Positions 59,101-64,000 of a DNA stretch of 64,000 bases are shown here, piece by piece; position 1 is the first letter of the stretch; the number at the start of each line of letters is the position of its first letter. Below the pieces are notes generated by a model that ran no database searches, was not told the DNA's origin, and saw only the letters and a program-made list of their open reading frames with translations. Made by a program: the position numbers and the translations under genes. The stretch is from the NCBI GenBank assembly GCA_022036555.1, contig CM039141.1:10963430-11027429 (forward strand). The letters are read 5' to 3'. The DNA is from Microstegium vimineum. Lineage: Eukaryota; Streptophyta; Magnoliopsida; Poales; Poaceae.

Positions 59101-60277
59101 TCGAGTAGCTCGACGTGCCAAAACCTACGTCTTGTACGGGGACAGCCGCGAGCTATATCGACGCAGCCCGTCGGGTGTACTCCAACGCTGCCTCACCCTC
59201 GAGGAGGGGAGGGCACTGCTGAGGGACCTACACTCGGGAGCTTGTGGCCACCACGCGGCGCCGAGAACGCTGGTAGGAAGTGCCTTTCGACAGGGCTTCT
59301 ACTGGCCGACGGCTGTCAACGACGCCACCAAACTCGTTCGATCCTGCCAGGGATGCCAATTCTACGCCAGGCAGACCCACCTACCTGCCCAAGCTCTTCA
59401 GATGATACCCATAACTTGGCCGTTCGCAGTATGGGGGCTCGACATGGTCGGCCCCCTGAAAAGAACCAAAGGTGGGCACACTCACCTTCTTGTGGCTATC
59501 GACAAATTCTCGAAGTGGATCGAGGCTCGACCCATCACCAATATCCAGTCTCGGCAAGCCGTGCTATTCTTCACCGACATCATCCACCGCTTCGGGGTCC
59601 CCAACGTCATCATCACCGACAATGGCACGCAGTTCACCGGCCAAAAGTTCCTGGACTTCTGTGACGATCACCACATCAGGGTGAATTGGTCCGCAGTCGC
59701 CCACCCTCGAACTAACGGCCAGGTCGAGCGTGCCAATGGTATGGTTTTGTAGGGCCTCAAACCAAGGATCTTCGACCGACTGAACAGACATGGAAAGAGA
59801 TGGGTCGACGAGCTGCCCGCTGTGCTATGGAGTCTCCGAACGACACCGAGTCGAGCCACGGGGTTCTCCCCGTTCTTCTTGGTCTATGTGTCCGAGGCCG
59901 TCCTCCCCACCGACCTCGAGTACGGGCCCCCTCGACTGAAAGCCTACAGCGAGCAAGCCAACACAGTAGCCCGAGAGGACTCCCTCAACCAGCTCGAGGA
60001 AGCTCGTGACATGGCCCTCTTCAAGTCGGCCCAGTACCAGCAGACGCTACGACGCTATCACGACAAGAACGTGCGCAAAAGGGACCTCAACGTCGGCGAC
60101 CTCGTTCTGCGCCGTCGACAGAGCAAAAAGGGGCGTCACAAGCTGACACCACCTTGGGAGGGACCCTTCATCGTGGTAGAGGTGCTGAAGCCCGGCACTT
60201 ACAAACTGAAGAACGAGAAGGGCCAGCTCTTCACCAACGCGTGGAACATCGAACAGCTACGTCGCTTCTATCCCTGA
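56131..60277 (+). pseudogene. pol: pol of the Gypsy element (PR-RT-RNH-aRNH-INT), interrupted
   Basis: The protease active-site region is at 56482-56493 and reads D-R-G-S where this lineage normally has D-G-G-S. Reverse transcriptase spans about 57040-57900, with FLDAYSGYHQIKM, MPFGLRNAGATYQR and the catalytic YVDD at 57622-57633. The first RNase H spans about 57950-58300. The second, archaeal-type RNase H (YFDGSLMKTGVGAGLL, NNVAEYEALVNGLR, RGDSQLVIDQV) spans about 58470-58850. Integrase follows: zinc finger HSGACGHH with CQGCQ (about 59229-59360), catalytic core with GLDMVGPL, ITDNGTQF and NGQVERANG, and a C-terminal domain ending at 60277. Breaks: TAG 57037-57039, TGA 57934-57936, one frameshift near 58870 in a C-run, TAG 59750-59752. 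Confidence 0.9.
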
Positions 60278-60370
60278 GGCCCCAGGGCCTTGTACATTTT
60301 CGCATTTATGTACAAATTCTCGAATGAATAAAATGTTCTCGAAACACATTTCACGTTCCTTCGTAGCCCG

Positions 60371-61058
60371 AAGGTAGCCTCGACTTAGCCCGGACAAAGT
60401 CGAGCTCCCCTCGGGGGCTGGCAGAAGGGCACCCCCCTCCTAAGTCCCCGAAAAAACCCGTACGCTTTTTCTCGAAACTCGACCCCCTCTCGTTCTTCGC
60501 CTCGAGCACGCTTCATAACTAGGTAAAGGCGCCTCGAACCCCCTAAGGGTCGAGGGTGCCGTCGAGTTAGGGACTCACCTACGCCCCAGGGCTATGGTAT
60601 CCCTACTCGCCACCCCCCTTCCAGGGATAAGAGCGTGCGTCGAATACTTAAGTTCACGAGCGTCGACTCAGGCAAAGAAAGGCAGAGAGAGCTCGAGAAG
60701 TAGAAGTAACGAGACGAACCCACCCACAACACTAAGGTAGCCTCGACTTTGCCTCAGCAAAGTCGAGCCTCCCTCGGGGGCTAACAGGGGGGCACCCCCT
60801 CCTAGGTCTCCGAAAAACTCGAACGTTTTTTCGAAACTCGACTCTCCCTCTCGTTCTTTCCCTCGAGTACGCTTCTGAACTAAGTAAAGACGCCTCGAGT
60901 TCCCTAAGGGTCGAGGGTGCCGTCGAGTCAGGGACTCACCTACGCCCCAGGGCTACGGTATCCCTACTTGCCACCCCCCTTCCAAGGATAAGAGCGTGCG
61001 TCGAACACTTAGTTCACAGGCGTCGACTCAGGCAAAGAAAAGCAGGGAAAGCTCGAAA
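60371..61058 (+). repeat. Two tandem 363-bp repeats between pol and the antisense gene
   Basis: Unit 1 runs 60371-60733 and unit 2 starts at 60734 and is cut short near 61058. Shared strings include AAGGTAGCCTCGACTT, CTCGGGGGCT, GCCGTCGAGT, GGGACTCACCTACGCCCCAG and GATAAGAGCGTGCGTCGAA. They contain no open frame of note. They lie exactly where two convergent transcription units would end. Confidence 0.85.
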
Positions 61059-61219
61059 AAAATGAATTTAACTCTGTGCACATCGATCAAAATGCATTAT
61101 ATACAAAAAGCCCTCGGGGGCTTGGCATTGTATCGATACAGTGGCCTAACTATTACATGGACCTTTTTGTCCAGATATGGCTCGCAGGCCCGCGACTACC
61201 CGTCGACATCTCCAGAGGG

Positions 61220-64000
61220 CTACTCATCCACCGAGGGGATCACGTCGGGCTCGAAGAGTTTCGCCAGCTGGCCTCCGGGCACCTCTGCGTGATCCATCAG
61301 CTCCTGACACCTCGCGTCGTTCTGCTCCTCGGTCAGATCCGGGTCGGTGGGGGAACCCGTCGACAACGAGGTTGAGATCCACGTCGTAGAAGGAGTTGAC
61401 GACCGCGAGGGCCCGCTTCACCCCCACATGCAGGGCGGCTCGGACGTTCTCCGTCACCCCCCGCGTCATGGCGTAGAAGCGGCGCAGCAAGGATTCCCCC
61501 CGAGCGTCCCCCTCGAGCTCCGGCTCCGGCTCGACCGAGAGGTCGTCGCAGAAGGTGTTGATGGCGGCCGTAAGCGTCGCGTTGAGGTTCGCCTCGGTGC
61601 TCAGCAGGCCCTGAAGATTGTCCAGGTCCTTGTGGGCGCGGGCATTCTCCTCCGCAAGCTCTGCCGAAACAAGCACATAACGGTCAAAACCCGAAAGCAG
61701 AAAAAGGGTCGAGGCAGGACAGACCCCGCAAACACCCGAAACACTCACCTTGGGCATGCACATCCAAGGCGGAGTAGGCCTGCTCGGCCTCCTCGAGCTG
61801 GTGGCGGACGGCGTCAAGGTCGGAGGACTGGTCCCTGACTTGGGCCTCGAGACCCTCGACGGCCTTATATGCGTCGCCGAGGGCCTCCCTCTGCTTCATC
61901 GCCACCATGCCCAGGGAGGTCGCGCGGGTCCGAGCCTTCTCCTCCGAGGTGGCCAGAGCGTCGCGCTCGCGGGAGACGGCGTCGAGGTCTCCCCTCAGCC
62001 GGGCGGCCTCCTCCGCGGCCTTACGCTGGGCCTCGACGGCGGCATCCCGCTCCTGCCCGACGGCGATGGTCGACCGAAGGGCATCGTCGAGCTTCGCCTA
62101 CGCCGACGACAAGGCCTCCCGGGCTTCCTTCTGGATAGCCTCGTAGCCGGCCTTCGCTTGGGCGACCCTCGACTCAGCATCCTTCTGGATAGTCGCCGCC
62201 TCCGCCTTCGCGCGAGCGGCCTCATCCCTCGCCTTCTCCAGAGAGGCATGGAGGGTCGAGAGCTGCCCCTGTACCCGGAGAATGTACCGGGACTTCTCGT
62301 ACGACCTCACCCGCAGCGACTGACAAGGATAAAGACGAAAATCGTCAACAAACGGCAACCAGGCAGTGCAAAGCGCTATCTAAGGTGGAATAGAACCTAC
62401 CTCCATCCCCTCGCGTATGTCCGCGGCGGCGACCTCCGCAGCGCGACACACCGAGTGCTCGAACCAGCCCCGGAGCTCCTCGACGCTCTCCCACCGTCGA
62501 AGCTCGGACTGGTCGTCGAGCGTGAGGAAGAGTCGCTCAGGGTCTCAAGGGTCCGCAACCTCGAGAACCTCCTGGCCCCACGCCGCGCTGCGGGCGGCGA
62601 TCCTCTGCTCCATCGGCCCGGTGACGCCAATGCGCAGGTCCCCCCCTCCTTGGTAATCGGAGAGGGGCGAGGCTTCCTCCTCGGCGCCACCTCGTGAAGA
62701 CGTCGACGGCCCCGCCAAGGCGTCGCCTCCGGTGGAGGAAGATCCCGGCCGATAGGACGGCCCTGCGCGATAAAGAGCTCAAAAAAGTAAGTGCCCAGCG
62801 AGATAGACCCACCGCGTCTCGAGCGAATCAAAGTGCGACTTACCTTGAGACGCCGGCCCCCCAACCTCAGGGGGAGGTCGAGCCACCTCCGGCTCCGCCC
62901 GAGGGGCCGCGATGATGGCCAGTTCCGCTGGGTCCGCCAACTCGGCCACCATCTCGTCCACCTGGGCTGGGGTGGACTCCATCAACATTCCGCTCTGTGC
63001 CGGTGCGGGCGTCCCCTCGACGCGCTCGAGCCGGAGTCGAGCCTCCAGCGCCGCTAGACCCTCGGGCCAGCGCCCCGGCGTCGGGTGAGCCGGGGCCTCC
63101 CACTCATCCGCGGGGGCCTGGGGCTCGACCACCTCCAGCTCCTGGCCCGCGACCGCCCGTCGGCAGGAGCTCCACGCCCCCCGGGGCGCCGGACGCGACC
63201 CCTTCTGACGGCCGCGCAGGCGTCGCGACCGTCGCTTCGACGGCTACCACCGCCGGCGGGTCCGCCTCCTCCGCCGTTTGAGTAGGCGCCGAGGCCCCCT
63301 GTGCCTCCCCCCCCCCCCCCCGCGCCGCCACCTCCGGGGCCATGGCTGCCTGTGCCGCCTCGGGGGCGACCGTCGAAGGGGGCGGGGCTGCCGGACCAAC
63401 CTCGGCGGCGGCTCGCACCACAGCCCCCGTCTTTAGCTTCTTAGCAGGGGAGGGGAGCGCAGCTCCCAGCCGGCGCTTCGACCTGAAAAAGGAACACGGG
63501 CGCGATAATAAGCACGAGTCCTCACCTGAAAAAGGAAAAACGCACAATAACCAGAACTCGACTTACCCCCTCGGAGCCCGACGCTTCGGCTCGGCGCCCG
63601 CCGGGCTGGTCGAGCTCTGGGGAGCCACTGCCTGGGGGGTGGGGGTCGAGGCGGCACTCGCCACCTTCTCCCGAGCAGGGGCCGACGGCGCCACTATCGA
63701 CTTCTTGCTGGCCCCCACCCGCGCCGACGGGCCCAGCGCCCGCGCGCTCGACGCGGCGGGCTTCGGGGGCTCGCTCGGTCGACCCTTCGACGGCGACGCC
63801 ACCTTCGCCCTCTTGCCGGTCTCCGCCTGCGCCGGCGGGCCCGGCACCCGGGCGCTCAACGCAGCGGGCGTCGGGGGTTCGCTTGATCGACCCCCCGACG
63901 AGGGCCCGCGCGTCTGCAACCGCGCCTGCCGCGGCGTGACTTCTTGCGAGGCCACGGGGTGCTCCGCCCGTGGCCCAACTTCAACAGGAGGGGCCGACTT
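61220..64000 (-). pseudogene. Spliced antisense gene of the Tat-type retrotransposon, 5' end outside the window
   Basis: Exons, read leftwards: window edge to 63567, 63482-62844, 62762-62401, 62319-61749, 61660-61220. All four introns are GT-AG (donors GTAAGT, GTAAGT, GTAGGT, GTGAGT), 80-90 bases long except the 81-base second, and phases agree at every junction. The product is Pro/Ala/Ser-rich with basic patches (KRAKVASPSKGRPSEP, PSPAKKLKTG), then acidic. A conserved-looking block follows (RLFLTLDDQSELRRWESVEE, WFEHSVCRAAE), then a ~190-residue coiled coil (LEKARDEAARAKAEAATIQK) and a C-terminal region (FYAMTRGVTENVRAALHVGV). Breaks: a frameshift near 63160, TGA near 62550, TAG at 62098-62100, and a frameshift near 61350. 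Extra antisense ORFs are known in Tat-lineage elements, but their role is not established. It might instead be a captured host gene. Confidence 0.75.

Larger units (their letters stand above)
52554..64000 (+). mobile_element. Tat-lineage Ty3/Gypsy retrotransposon (5' LTR to antisense gene; 3' end outside)
   Basis: Order: 5' LTR (52554-53796), primer-binding-site region, gag, protease, reverse transcriptase, RNase H, a second RNase H of archaeal type, integrase (to 60277), two 363-bp tandem repeats, then a convergent antisense gene. The dual RNase H and a long 3' part with an extra ORF are hallmarks of the Tat clade (RIRE2/Retand relatives). The coding region has at least five stops and three frameshifts, so this copy is not autonomous. 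It is inserted in an older LTR-like sequence; CTTGT (52549-52553) would be its left target duplication, unverifiable because the right end is missing. Confidence 0.9.

Noticed and set aside
1..64000. CRISPR arrays, operons and bacterial-type promoters
   Set aside because: No short regularly spaced repeats with unique spacers were seen, and the gene structures are plainly those of a plant nucleus.

Overview
This is nuclear DNA of a grass (Poaceae), probably a panicoid such as sorghum, sugarcane, Miscanthus or maize; the genus is inferred, not shown. The evidence is GT-AG introns with AT-rich interiors beside very GC-rich first exons and intronless genes, many grass-type MITEs, a grass DUF1618-like gene family, and a Tat-lineage Gypsy retrotransposon. 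A run of 100 Ns (46797-46896) marks a draft-assembly gap.

Genes that look functional or nearly so: a PB1-Raf-like protein kinase on the minus strand (4037-8404, with one frame discrepancy near 6661), an intronless dirigent protein on the plus strand (19963-20532), an intronless F-box protein on the plus strand (31184-32449), and a 15-exon alanine aminotransferase with a presumed mitochondrial presequence on the minus strand (35496-40036). Damaged host genes: two DUF1618-like paralogues on the minus strand (10602-16264 and 17281-18409) and a truncated LRR-malectin receptor gene (47001-48617).

Mobile DNA fills much of the rest. A 5'-truncated LINE with a 17-bp target duplication opens the window (75-533). 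A 4.5-kb Mutator-like element carrying a six-exon FAR1/transposase gene (11688-16218) sits inside the first coding exon of a DUF1618-like gene; the flanking 8-bp duplication lies exactly in its reading frame. A decayed LINE reverse transcriptase lies at 22000-23560. A solo Gypsy LTR in inverted orientation (40703-41987) and a 587-bp fold-back MITE with an 11-bp duplication (44232-44818) follow the aminotransferase. An older LTR-like sequence (50540-52553) is interrupted by a Tat-lineage Gypsy element (52554 to the window end).

The most unusual feature is in that Gypsy element. Downstream of gag-pol, beyond two 363-bp tandem repeats, a convergent gene on the opposite strand (61220-64000) has four introns inside the window with matching splice phases, and encodes a proline/alanine-rich and coiled-coil protein. 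Both the FAR1 gene and the Gypsy element carry stop codons at positions where Gln, Arg or Trp would be expected, as C-to-T decay of methylated DNA would produce.
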